Shown here: one piece after another, positions 17,916 to 25,886 of the stretch
Numbering within the stretch: the stretch's first letter is position 1
Layout: every line of letters starts with the position of its first letter
From: Novosphingobium sp. PP1Y
GTDB lineage: Bacteria; Pseudomonadota; Alphaproteobacteria; Sphingomonadales; Sphingomonadaceae
DNA length: 64,000 bases
Direction: 5' to 3'
Assembly (NCBI RefSeq): GCF_000253255.1
Contig: NC_015583.1
Coordinates: 930,001-994,000 of the forward strand
Translations under genes and position numbers: made by a program
The notes under the pieces: model-generated
Told to the model about the DNA's origin: nothing
Database searches by the model: none
The model's input: only the letters and a program-made list of their open reading frames with translations

Positions 17916-19004
17916 ATGTCAGACCGGAAATGTGAAATCGCGTGGTTCTCCGCATTGTGCGACGACGATTACGAATTCCTCGGGGTTCCCGATCCCTATC
18001 TCCAGTCGAGCTGGGAACATTGCCGCAATATCGTGATGCGCGCCGAGGAAGGCGGTTTCGACAATATCCTTTTGCCATCGGGCTACCAGCTCGGGCTCGA
18101 TACCACGGCTTTTGCCGCTGCGGTGGCGACGCAGGTGCGCCGCATGAAATTGCTCTGGGCCACCCGCATCGGTGAGGACTGGCCGCCCCAGCTTGCGCGC
18201 CGCATCGCAACGCTCGACCGCATCCTCGGCCCGAATGCCTCGGGCACCGGCGGCCGCCTCAACGTCAACATCATCTCCTCCGACATGCCCGGCGAAAAGC
18301 TCGAAAGTGCGCGCCGTTATGCCCGCGCGACCGAGGTCATGAAGATCGTGCGTACGCTCCTCAATGGCGAGCACCTCGATCACGAGGGCGAGTTCTACAA
18401 GCTCCAGCTCGACCCGCCGCGCATCGGTACTATCTCTGGCAAATGTCCCGCGTTCTACTTCGGGGGATTGAGCGAGGATGCGCGCGAATGCGCTGCCGAA
18501 GGCTGCGACGTCTATCTCATGTGGCCCGATACGATGGACAAGGTGCGCGAAACCATCGCCGACATGAAAGCGCGTGCTGCGCGGTTTGGCCGTAGTCTCA
18601 AGTTCGGATACCGTGTCCACGTCATCGTCCGCGAAACCGAAGAGGAGGCCCGCCACTATGCCGACCGCCTGTTGTCGAAGCTGGACGACGAAGCGGGCAA
18701 GGCCATTCGCGAAAAGTCGCTCGATGCGAAGAACTACGGTGTCCAGCGCCAGGCGGAACTGCGAAGCGCCGCAGGGGGAGATGGCTTCGTCGAGGACAAC
18801 CTGTGGACCGGCATCGGGCGTGCCCGCTCGGGTTGCGGCGCCGCGATCGTCGGCACGCCCGATCAGGTTCTCGCCAAACTTCGCGCCTATCAGGACGAAG
18901 GGATCGAGGCGTTCATCCTATCCGGCTATCCCCATGCGCAGGAGGCCGACCTGTTTGCGCGCCACGTCCTGCCGCATATCCAGCACGGTCCGCTCGAAGC
19001 CTGA
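17916..19004 (+). CDS. smoC: SsuD-like FMNH2-dependent sulfoquinovose monooxygenase
   Basis: A 362-residue bacterial-luciferase-like flavin monooxygenase that tracks E. coli SsuD along its length (for example LNVNIISSD, ARRYARATE, FYFGGLSEDA, VHVIVRET and NLWTGIGRARSGCG). SsuD enzymes use reduced FMN and oxygen to split a C-S bond, giving sulfite and an aldehyde. Beside a sulfoquinovosidase the substrate is very likely sulfoquinovose. A separate flavin reductase is required and is not in this window. GAGGAG precedes the ATG. It has its own 127-base upstream gap with a small hairpin (17796-17815), so it may have an extra promoter. Confidence 0.88.
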   Translation: MSDRKCEIAWFSALCDDDYEFLGVPDPYLQSSWEHCRNIVMRAEEGGFDNILLPSGYQLGLDTTAFAAAVATQVRRMKLLWATRIGEDWPPQLARRIATLDRILGPNASGTGGRLNVNIISSDMPGEKLESARRYARATEVMKIVRTLLNGEHLDHEGEFYKLQLDPPRIGTISGKCPAFYFGGLSEDARECAAEGCDVYLMWPDTMDKVRETIADMKARAARFGRSLKFGYRVHVIVRETEEEARHYADRLLSKLDDEAGKAIREKSLDAKNYGVQRQAELRSAAGGDGFVEDNLWTGIGRARSGCGAAIVGTPDQVLAKLRAYQDEGIEAFILSGYPHAQEADLFARHVLPHIQHGPLEA

Positions 19005-19022
19005 CAGAAGGAAGCCACCGAG

Positions 19023-20510
19023 GTGAGCGAAGAGCTCTTCGACATTGCCGTGATCGGCGGCGGCGTGAACGGTTGCGGCATCGCACGCGATGCCGCGGGC
19101 CGCGGTGCGCGAGTCCTGCTGCTGGAAGCGCGTGACCTGGCAAGCGGAACGTCTTCTGCATCGACCAAGCTCATCCACGGCGGCCTGCGCTATCTTGAGC
19201 ATTACGAGTTCGGCCTCGTCCGTGAATCGCTCAGCGAACGCGAACGCCTCTGGGCGATTGCGCCGCATATCATCTGGCCGCTGCGCTTCATCCTGCCGCA
19301 TGTGAAGGGGCTGCGGCCCCGCTGGCTGTTGCGCCTGGGCCTGTTCGTCTATGACCATCTCGGTGGCCGCAAGCGCCTTCCGGCGACGCGGTCGGTCGAT
19401 CTCGCCAGACATCCCGGCGGCAGGCCGCTTAAGGACGAATTCACCCACGCCTATGTCTATTCCGATTGCTGGGTGGACGATGCGCGCCTAGTTGTCCTCA
19501 ATGCGCGCGATGCGGCGGATCACGGCGCCGAGGTGCACACGGGTTCGCGGGTCGAGGCGCTGACCCGCGAGGCGGAGGGCTGGCTTATCGAGGCAGGCGG
19601 CAAGAGCTTCCACGCGCGGGCAGTCGTCAATGCAGCAGGGCCTGCGGTCCTCAAGCTCCTGGGGCAGGCCGGTGAACAGTCCGAACGGCGCATGCGCCTC
19701 GTGCGCGGCTCGCACATCGTCGTTCCGCGCAAATTCGAGCATGAATTCGCTTATTTTTTCCAGCTTCCCGACGGGCGGATCTTCTTCGCCATCCCTTACG
19801 AGCAGGACTTCACGCTGATCGGCACGACCGATCGCGACCATCATGGCAGCCTTGAGGACGTCCGGGCCAGCGAGGAGGAAATCGCCTACTTGTGCGAGGG
19901 GGCGAGCCACTACTTCCGAGAACCCGTGACCCCCGGCGATGTGGTGTGGACCTATTCGGGTGTGCGACCGCTCATCGACGACGGCTCAGGCAAGCCGGAA
20001 GCGGCGACGCGCGGTTACACGCTGGAACTGACCGACGAGGATGAGGGGGCGCCGCTGCTCTCGGTCATGGGCGGCAAGATCACCACGTACCGGCATCTGG
20101 CGCAGGAAGCCGTCGATCTGCTGTGCCACCGCTTGCCGCAGCTTGCTCACAAGCACTGGACCGACAAGGCGCCGCTGCCCGGCGGCAATTTCTCCGCCGA
20201 TGAATTGCCCTCAATGTTTGAACACTATGCATCGCGCTATCCATTCCTGGAGCCGGGATGGCTGCACCGCCTGCTGCGCAATTACGGGACCTTGATCTCG
20301 GACATTTTCGGCAATGCCGCAGCGCTGCCGGAATGCGGCATTCACTTCGGAAACGGATTGACCGAATGCGAGGTGCGATACCTCGTTCAGCGCGAGTGGT
20401 GCCGCAGCGCGGAGGATTTGCTGTGGCGCCGGACCAAGCTGGGCCTGAGAATGAACGCGCAGCAGGTCGATGAGCTGCAGAAATACCTTGCGAAACTGAC
20501 GCCTGCTTGA
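19023..20510 (+). CDS. glpD: FAD-dependent glycerol-3-phosphate dehydrogenase
   Basis: A 495-residue membrane-associated flavoenzyme oxidising sn-glycerol 3-phosphate to dihydroxyacetone phosphate and passing electrons to quinone. The FAD-binding GxGxxG region is IGGGVNGCGIARDAAGRG (about residues 11-28), followed by the GlpD signature SSASTKLIHGGLRYLEHYEF. The C-terminal domain with EWCRSAEDLLWRRTKLGL is typical. GTG start 18 bases after the monooxygenase stop. The location implies use of glycerol released from the sulfoquinovosyl glycoside. Confidence 0.95.
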   Translation: MSEELFDIAVIGGGVNGCGIARDAAGRGARVLLLEARDLASGTSSASTKLIHGGLRYLEHYEFGLVRESLSERERLWAIAPHIIWPLRFILPHVKGLRPRWLLRLGLFVYDHLGGRKRLPATRSVDLARHPGGRPLKDEFTHAYVYSDCWVDDARLVVLNARDAADHGAEVHTGSRVEALTREAEGWLIEAGGKSFHARAVVNAAGPAVLKLLGQAGEQSERRMRLVRGSHIVVPRKFEHEFAYFFQLPDGRIFFAIPYEQDFTLIGTTDRDHHGSLEDVRASEEEIAYLCEGASHYFREPVTPGDVVWTYSGVRPLIDDGSGKPEAATRGYTLELTDEDEGAPLLSVMGGKITTYRHLAQEAVDLLCHRLPQLAHKHWTDKAPLPGGNFSADELPSMFEHYASRYPFLEPGWLHRLLRNYGTLISDIFGNAAALPECGIHFGNGLTECEVRYLVQREWCRSAEDLLWRRTKLGLRMNAQQVDELQKYLAKLTPA

Positions 20511-20584
20511 GGCTGGATTGCGCTTGCCATCCAGGGTTGGGGCGGGCGCAGACCATCACGGATTGAATCTTAGGGAGAGATACG

Positions 20585-22063
20585 GTGCAAGAGCGCCCCA
20601 TTCTGGTTCTCGATGAAGGAACGACCTCGACCAGAGCCATATTGTACTCTGCCGAGGGCAGCATTCTGGGCGTGTCCCAGTCGGAACTGACGCAGCATTA
20701 TCCTGCGCCCGGCTACGTTGAGCACGATGCAGACGAAATCTGGGAAAAGACGCTCGCCTGCGCGCGGGAAATGGTCGCGAGGGCAGGCGGCGCGGATCGC
20801 ATCTCTGCCATCGGCATTACCAACCAGCGCGAAACCGTTGTTGCCTGGGACCGCCAGAGCGGCAAGCCGATCACCCCCGCCATCGTCTGGCAGGACCGCC
20901 GCACAGCGGACCGCTGCCAGCAATTGCGGGAAGCGGGTCATGAACCGATGATCGGTGCGCGGACCGGCCTGATGCTCGATCCCTATTTTTCGGCAACGAA
21001 GATGAGCTGGGTTCTCGAAAACGTGCCGGCGGCGCGCGAGCTCGGGGACAGGCTGGCTTTCGGAACTGTCGAGAGCTGGCTGGTCTGGAAGCTCACCGCA
21101 GGGTTGCATATCACCGACGCCAGCAATGCCAGCCGGACGATGCTGATGCCGCTGGAAGGCGCGGGCTGGGATGACGAGCTGCTCGCGCTTCACGGCGTCC
21201 CGCGCGCCAGCCTGCCCGAGATCGTCGACAATGCCGGACAATTCGAGCGGACGAGCCCGGAACTGTTCGGTGGATCGATTGCCATATGCGGTCTGGCCGG
21301 AGATCAGCAGGCAGCAACGATCGGTCAGAATTGCCTCTCACCCGGAGACGTCAAGGCCACGCTGGGAACAGGCGCTTTCGTCCTGGCAAACACGGGAACC
21401 TCGCCGAGGTTGTCGAGTCACAGGCTGGTGAGCACCGTGCTGGCGCAGATCGGCGGAGAGCGCAGCTACGCGCTGGAAGGCTCGGTCTTCGTCGCCGGCA
21501 GCCTGGTCAAATGGCTGCGCGACGAACTGTGCATGGTCGGAACTGCCTGCGAAACCGAAAGTCTCGCCCGCTCGATTGCGGACAGCGGCGGCGTTTGCAT
21601 TTTGCCGGCCCTGTCGGGCCTCGGGGCCCCGCACTGGCGTGCCGAAGCGCGCGGAGTCATTGCGGGACTGACCCATGGCACCGGGCGGGCACACATCGTT
21701 CGCGCTGCGCTGGAAGCCATGGCCCATCAGATGCATGATCTCAAAGTTGCCTTCGACGGTGACGGCGCGGCATGGCTCAACCTGCGTCTCGACGGCGGCA
21801 TGAGTGCGAACGACTGGATCGCACAGGACCTTTCCGACATCCTCGATCTGCAGGTCGAAAGGCCGCTCGATGTGGAGACAACTGCCCTGGGGGCGGCGAT
21901 GTTGGCAAGCGTAGGTTGCGGTATCTTCGGATCGCTGGAAGAGGCCGCCAGGATGCGTCCCGAGGTCATGGTCTTCAGGCCGGCCATGGACTCTGCGATG
22001 CGTCGCGCCCGCCTTGGCCTGTGGCACGACGTGCTGGCCTCCGAACTGGGGAAGGGCACCTGA
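20585..22063 (+). CDS. glpK: Glycerol kinase
   Basis: A 492-residue FGGY-family kinase converting glycerol to glycerol 3-phosphate with ATP. Hallmarks are DEGTTSTRAILY at the start, ITNQRETVVAWD, VWQDRRTADRC, GDQQAATIGQ and the C-terminal LDGGMSANDW. GTG start at 20585 with AGGGAGAG upstream. It lies 74 bases after glpD. No glycerol facilitator gene is present, which fits glycerol being produced inside the cell by the glycosidase. Confidence 0.95.
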   Translation: MQERPILVLDEGTTSTRAILYSAEGSILGVSQSELTQHYPAPGYVEHDADEIWEKTLACAREMVARAGGADRISAIGITNQRETVVAWDRQSGKPITPAIVWQDRRTADRCQQLREAGHEPMIGARTGLMLDPYFSATKMSWVLENVPAARELGDRLAFGTVESWLVWKLTAGLHITDASNASRTMLMPLEGAGWDDELLALHGVPRASLPEIVDNAGQFERTSPELFGGSIAICGLAGDQQAATIGQNCLSPGDVKATLGTGAFVLANTGTSPRLSSHRLVSTVLAQIGGERSYALEGSVFVAGSLVKWLRDELCMVGTACETESLARSIADSGGVCILPALSGLGAPHWRAEARGVIAGLTHGTGRAHIVRAALEAMAHQMHDLKVAFDGDGAAWLNLRLDGGMSANDWIAQDLSDILDLQVERPLDVETTALGAAMLASVGCGIFGSLEEAARMRPEVMVFRPAMDSAMRRARLGLWHDVLASELGKGT

Positions 22064-22162
22064 TCGGACGCGGCGTACTGCGGCGGTAGAATTGACATCG
22101 GCCCGGCAAGGGCCGAGTTTCTTCCCAGCGACATAAGTCGCCGGAATTGCGGGAGAGACGAC

Positions 22163-22837
22163 ATGACCCTGCAGGCCGAAGCGGCGCCTGACTTGGGTGC
22201 TGCGAAGATCGGCGCGATCGCGCACCTCTATCGCGGAGAGGTTTACCGTTCTGCGGTCTGGCGGACCCGGCTGGATACCACCACGAACTGGTCGGTGGTG
22301 ACCTTGGGGATCGCCCTGTCCATCACCTTTGCATCCCCCGACGCTTCTCCCCTGCCGCTTTTGCTCGCAGGCATCCTTATCCTGTTTTTCCTGCTGCTCG
22401 AAGCGCGCCGCTATCGTTACTTCAATGTCTGGCGTGCCCGTTGCCGCTGGATGGAGACGCACTTCTTCGCCAGTTTTCTCAACGGCGATAATGGCCGGCA
22501 CGAAGAAGAGTGGCAGCAGACGCTGGCCCGCGACTATCTGCGCCCGCGTTATCATATCCCGCTGCAGGTTGCGATTGGCAGGCGCATAAGGCGCAACTAC
22601 TTCTGGATACTGCTTATCCAGACGACAGCCTTCGTCAGCAAGATCGTCGTCCATCCGACCCCGATCGAGCATGTGTCCCAGCTCGCACAGCGCTCTGCGA
22701 TCGGTCCCGTTCCGGGCGAACTCGTGCTCGGGCTCGGTGCGCTCTATTGCCTTGCCTGGGGCTGTATCGCGATCTGGAGCTGGCGTGACGACAAGCGGCG
22801 CGCAGCCAACCGTGAAGACCATGTCGGCATGGGATGA
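22163..22837 (+). CDS. DUF2270 membrane protein
   Basis: A 224-residue protein of the DUF2270 family, function unknown. Family features are HLYRGEVYRSAVWRTRLDTT near the start and LEARRYRYFNVWRARCRWME in the middle. About three or four membrane segments are visible: two around residues 45-75, one near 145-165 and one near 195-215. It begins 99 bases after glpK and converges on the following gene; I see nothing tying it to the sulfoquinovose genes. Confidence 0.85.
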   Translation: MTLQAEAAPDLGAAKIGAIAHLYRGEVYRSAVWRTRLDTTTNWSVVTLGIALSITFASPDASPLPLLLAGILILFFLLLEARRYRYFNVWRARCRWMETHFFASFLNGDNGRHEEEWQQTLARDYLRPRYHIPLQVAIGRRIRRNYFWILLIQTTAFVSKIVVHPTPIEHVSQLAQRSAIGPVPGELVLGLGALYCLAWGCIAIWSWRDDKRRAANREDHVGMG

Positions 22838-22848
22838 AGCCGGATCGT

Positions 22849-23526
22849 CTAGCGGGCGTCTACCGCGAGACGACGACCGGTGACGAGCGTCTGGATGATG
22901 AAGAGGATCATCAGGATCGTTCCCACGGCGCCGACGAAGACGTCGAAGCCCGACGTGACGCCGAACATGCCCTTGCCGCTTCCCAGCACCATCATCATCA
23001 GCGTCAGGCCGATGAGCATGAAGCGCAGTTCGGTCGGTCCGGCGGAGAGATAGGAGAGCTTGAATTCGCCAATGACCCGGGCGGCGAGATAGGCGTGGAT
23101 CGAGAGCAGGAGATAGCCTACCAGCGCCACGGTCGCGACGTTCATGTCGATGTACGGACTGGCGCCGAGACCCCACACGATCAACACCGTGGTCAGCCCG
23201 TCGCAGCTGTGATCGATGAAATAGCCATAGGCAGGTCGCTCGATCCTCCGGAAGCGGGCGAGGCTGCCGTCCATCGAATCCCCGAACCATTGCACGACAT
23301 AGCCGGCAATCGAAAGCCACAGCCAATGCGAAGCCAGGTTGCTGGCGGCATAGCCCGCGAAAGTCATGACCGCGCCGACAATGCCCAGGGCGGTCAGGAT
23401 ATCGGGCGTGATCCAGCCGGGCATGCGCGCGCACAGCCATTGCAGGATGCGCCGTTCCGAGCGCGCCAACAGGTTCTGCTGGATGCGCACCATCGGGCCG
23501 GCATGGGTATCGGGATTTGAACTCAT
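22849..23526 (-). CDS. CDP-alcohol phosphatidyltransferase family protein
   Basis: A 225-residue integral membrane enzyme with the complete CDP-alcohol phosphotransferase signature: GDSMDGSLARF, eight residues after AR the Gly, then YFIDHSCDG, giving the D-x2-D-G-x2-A-R-x8-G-x3-D-x3-D pattern. These enzymes join a CDP-alcohol to a second alcohol in phospholipid synthesis; which alcohol cannot be told. About six hydrophobic helices. The gene converges on the DUF2270 gene with 11 bases between. Confidence 0.9.
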   Translation of the reverse strand: MSSNPDTHAGPMVRIQQNLLARSERRILQWLCARMPGWITPDILTALGIVGAVMTFAGYAASNLASHWLWLSIAGYVVQWFGDSMDGSLARFRRIERPAYGYFIDHSCDGLTTVLIVWGLGASPYIDMNVATVALVGYLLLSIHAYLAARVIGEFKLSYLSAGPTELRFMLIGLTLMMMVLGSGKGMFGVTSGFDVFVGAVGTILMILFIIQTLVTGRRLAVDAR

Positions 23527-23652
23527 TCGGGTTACTTTCGGGAGGGCTCGCGGCCGTTGCGACAGCGATCATGCGTCGGCCCGGCGGCTTTATTCGGGTG
23601 CGTAAGACGCTGCGCGGCCATCTGTAAAGGGATTTCGCGCCACGCCGCCGGC

Positions 23653-23922
23653 TCAGATGGACTGGGCGGCAAGCCGGCGCACCAGTTTGGTGACCATCAG
23701 TTGGCCGTGGGCCGAACTCATGGCTACCGAGAGCAACGTGCCCGGGAAGGCGGCATCATGCGCGCCAAGGAAATGGGAGGCAGGCCTTGCGCCGCCGAGC
23801 AGATGGAAGGCCACCCCATAGACTTCGCTGCGACGTTTCCATTGCTCCGAAGATCTGGGCAGGTTGGTCCACTGCCTGCCGCAGGACGCGGGCGCTTCGC
23901 GGAAAGTCCGGCAGGAGGTCAC
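23653..23922 (-). CDS. Small hypothetical protein
   Basis: An 89-residue open frame with no motif I recognise. Its GTG start overlaps the stop of the 62-residue gene upstream (GTGA), and a GGAGG-like stretch is nearby, which favours a real coupled gene. Segment GVAFHLLGGARPASHFLGAH followed by a short hydrophobic part could form a compact domain, but residue make-up is not decisive. It could be a chance frame in GC-rich DNA. Confidence 0.45.
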   Translation of the reverse strand: MTSCRTFREAPASCGRQWTNLPRSSEQWKRRSEVYGVAFHLLGGARPASHFLGAHDAAFPGTLLSVAMSSAHGQLMVTKLVRRLAAQSI

Positions 23923-24107
23923 AAGTGCGCCTGGCCGTCGGGCCAGTTAGGATACTGCGTGGTCCCCAGCTCTTGCCGCAGTTTGCTGATCCGCCTTTCG
24001 TAGTGAGAGACGAGATCGAAACGCGATCCACAGTGCTGTGGCGCTTCGTCATCCGATTTGCGCATGAGTGCAATCTGGTGATGATACAGAAGCTGATTGA
24101 GGTCCAA
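23919..24107 (-). CDS. Small hypothetical protein (MDLNQLLYHHQIALM start)
   Basis: A 62-residue soluble protein. The start MDLNQLLYHHQIALM resembles a short conserved protein I have seen in sphingomonad genomes, and the middle (SHYERRISKLRQELG) looks like a charged helix or short coiled coil. GGAGAG lies upstream of the ATG. No function is known to me. It is coupled to the 89-residue ORF downstream. Confidence 0.65.
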   Translation of the reverse strand: MDLNQLLYHHQIALMRKSDDEAPQHCGSRFDLVSHYERRISKLRQELGTTQYPNWPDGQAHL

Positions 24108-24402
24108 GACTGCTCTCCTTGATGCGGGAGCGCGATGGTCTCTCAGTCACCGATGTGCGGAACGGGGCCGGCGATAAATCTACTGTAGTCCAAAACCGTC
24201 CAGATAGCTAGTGGAGCATAAAATTTCGCTGGCTTGAAATTTGCGAAAGAAAGCTCTATATGACTTTCGCTACGTCGCTCCATGGCGAGATGATTTCCAG
24301 CTTCGGCTGCAATCTCGATTTCCTCTACAGCTTCCTGGCAATCATTTCCCGGATTGCATTCGAGCATCGGGGCTGGGCAACGCTTTATCAGGATTTATTG
24401 AA

Positions 24403-24669
24403 GTGGCTAAAGAAGAATTACTTACAATGGAAGGTTCGGTCGAGGAAGTACTTCCCGATGGACGTTTCGCCGTACTGCTCGACAATGAGCATCGGATCAT
24501 CGCCTACACGGCAGGCAAGATGCGCAAGTTCCGTATCCGTACGGTGGCCGGAGACCGCGTTCACGTGGAAATGACGCCTTACGATCTCAGCAAGGGACGT
24601 ATCGTCTTCCGTGAGCGTTCTCCCGGGCAGCCGGGACCGGGCAAGGGGCGTGGCAATTTCAGAAGGTAA
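24403..24669 (+). CDS. infA: Translation initiation factor IF-1
   Basis: An 88-residue S1/OB-fold protein that binds the 30S A site during initiation. The start MAKEELLTMEGSVEEVLPDG and the end MTPYDLSKGRIVFRERS are characteristic. It starts at GTG 24403; the open frame runs further left, but homology begins here. The tail PGQPGPGKGRGNFRR is a slightly long basic Gly-rich extension. An AGGA lies about nine bases upstream. Confidence 0.95.
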   Translation: MAKEELLTMEGSVEEVLPDGRFAVLLDNEHRIIAYTAGKMRKFRIRTVAGDRVHVEMTPYDLSKGRIVFRERSPGQPGPGKGRGNFRR

Positions 24670-24689
24670 CCAGAAAACAAAAAGGGGAT

Positions 24690-24703
24690 GCGGCTTCGGC
24701 CGC
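24690..24703 (+). promoter_or_regulatory. UUCG-loop hairpin ahead of a small gene
   Basis: A perfect five-base stem GCGGC/GCCGC closed by a TTCG tetraloop, a very stable RNA hairpin. It lies in the 48 bases between infA and the 50-residue ORF, ending five bases before that gene's GAGGAA ribosome site. It has no T tract, so it is more likely an mRNA stability or translation element than a terminator. Confidence 0.45.
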
Positions 24704-24717
24704 TATCAGAGGAATTG

Positions 24718-24870
24718 ATGATCAATACCATTTCGGACGCGTTCGGGCGTCCCCACAAGAAGAACGGCAGTGAAAAGCTGCCCTTTTCCATCAAGCATAC
24801 GCTTGAGAAGACGCGCAGTTCACTTTCCGTGCAGGAGTTGAAACTCCTTGTCGCGGCCATGGTGGACTGA
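24718..24870 (+). CDS. Small hypothetical protein downstream of infA
   Basis: A 50-residue protein starting MINTISDAFGRPHKKNGSEK, with a basic middle (KHTLEKTRSSLS) and a helical end (VQELKLLVAAMVD). GAGGAA sits four bases before the ATG. The start at 24718 is preferred over an upstream ATG at 24688, which lies in the hairpin. It probably shares the infA transcript. Function unknown. Confidence 0.6.
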   Translation: MINTISDAFGRPHKKNGSEKLPFSIKHTLEKTRSSLSVQELKLLVAAMVD

Positions 24871-24965
24871 CACGCGCTACAGGTCGGGCACTGCCCGGCC
24901 TTGTACTTCCATGAAATTCATTTCGCTGCATCGCAGGACAGGCTAAGGGCCTGCTTCCTGCGTTG

Positions 24966-25217
24966 TCAGTTCGCGCTGGTCCTGGTTTCCCGCGTTGCCT
25001 GGTCGGATTGCGCGACTTCCAGGTTTTCCCGGGCTTCAAGCTGGGCGCGTTCCTTGGCGGAGCGTGTAGCCTCAAGCTTGCGGATCCGGTCGGACATGGC
25101 CTGCCAGGCGGCGGCCGAGCGCAGTTCGCGTTCGCGAACGTTGTCGAGGCTGGATTGGTCTGCGGCGAGGGTCGCAGCGCGAACGCGTTCGTCGCAGAAG
25201 GTGCGGGTTAGGCTCAT
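24966..25217 (-). CDS. Small charged helical protein next to cspA
   Basis: An 83-residue hydrophilic protein, nearly all predicted helix, with many Arg, Glu and Ala (for example RVRAATLAADQSSLDNVRER and RIRKLEATRSAKERAQLEA). It is probably a coiled coil. Start chosen at the ATG at 25217, with GGAGAGA upstream; a 13-residue longer frame has no ribosome site. It lies 77 bases beyond the cold-shock gene stop, across a terminator-like hairpin, so a separate or read-through transcript is possible. Function unknown. Confidence 0.65.
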   Translation of the reverse strand: MSLTRTFCDERVRAATLAADQSSLDNVRERELRSAAAWQAMSDRIRKLEATRSAKERAQLEARENLEVAQSDQATRETRTSAN

Positions 25218-25242
25218 ATGAGGGTCTCTCCGCGAGATTTCA

Positions 25243-25282
25243 CAAAAAACAAGCATGTCAGGGCTGTCCGGGGACAGCCCTG
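25243..25282 (-). terminator. Terminator-like hairpin after the cold-shock gene
   Basis: A perfect 11-base stem (CAGGGCTGTCC at 25259-25269 with 25272-25282) and a two-base gap as drawn, so a slightly larger loop in practice. On the minus strand a six-T run follows about nine bases later (A run at 25244-25249). It should end or attenuate the cold-shock transcript before the coiled-coil ORF. Confidence 0.65.
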
Positions 25283-25294
25283 CACTTCGCGCGA

Positions 25295-25501
25295 TCAGGC
25301 CTCGCGAAGGTTCGTTGCCGAAGCCTTGCCGTTGCGGCCGACTTCAACTTCGTAGGAAATGCGCTGGTTCTTTTCGAGCGTGTGCATGCCTGCTGCCTGA
25401 ACCGCCGAGACGTGAACGAAGCTGTCATCGCCGCCGTTGTCCGGCGAAATGAAGCCGAAGCCCTTGTCGGTGTTGAAGAATTTTACGGTGCCGATAGGCA
25501 T
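25295..25501 (-). CDS. cspA: Cold-shock domain protein
   Basis: A 68-residue single OB-fold CspA-type nucleic-acid chaperone. RNP-1 is KGFGFI (about residues 13-18) and RNP-2 is FVHVS (about 28-32). AAGGAAA precedes the ATG. The stretch upstream (25502 onward) is long and could be a structured cold-shock leader as in other csp genes, but no cold box was identified. Confidence 0.95.
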   Translation of the reverse strand: MPIGTVKFFNTDKGFGFISPDNGGDDSFVHVSAVQAAGMHTLEKNQRISYEVEVGRNGKASATNLREA

Positions 25502-25886
25502 TGGTGTTTCCTTTCAAGAAACGATGTTCCCGGCGCACAACGCGTGCGACCGGATCACGTCAAACCGTCAGAGAAAGGGAAATCGTCTCAGATGGGAAAA
25601 TTACCGAAGCAGAGGTCGGCTCAAAAACCAGAATTGTCGAAACCCGTCGCAAATTCGACGTGCCTTCTGGTAGCACGGAACGCTCAACAAGACTAGGAAA
25701 TTCGCTGGTGAAAATCATCGGATTAAATTCCCATGATGGCGTTCCGGTCTCCTGACGATTTCAGAGTTTGACGCTTTTATTATATGATAATTTTCCGATC
25801 GGCGTCGTAGGAATAAATAATTCTTTTCCGGTCCTACAGCAACGCTGGGTTTTGCCTTGTCTCGGCAGCCGCGCTAGACTTCCGCC
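25502..25886. other. Intergenic region between cspA and the CDF-like gene
   Basis: About 385 bases. It must hold the cspA promoter and leader on the minus strand and probably the promoter of the following gene. The part around 25770-25830 is clearly AT-rich (TTATTATATGATAATTTT), unlike its surroundings. Small open frames here have no support. Confidence 0.5.

Noticed and set aside
21338..23572. A 744-residue minus-strand open frame
   Set aside because: It runs antisense to glpK and DUF2270 and out of frame with the CDP-alcohol transferase gene, all with clear family motifs; Arg/Pro/His-rich content marks it as a shadow.
24143..24367. A 74-residue minus-strand ORF upstream of infA
   Set aside because: No ribosome site or motif, and it covers the likely infA promoter region.
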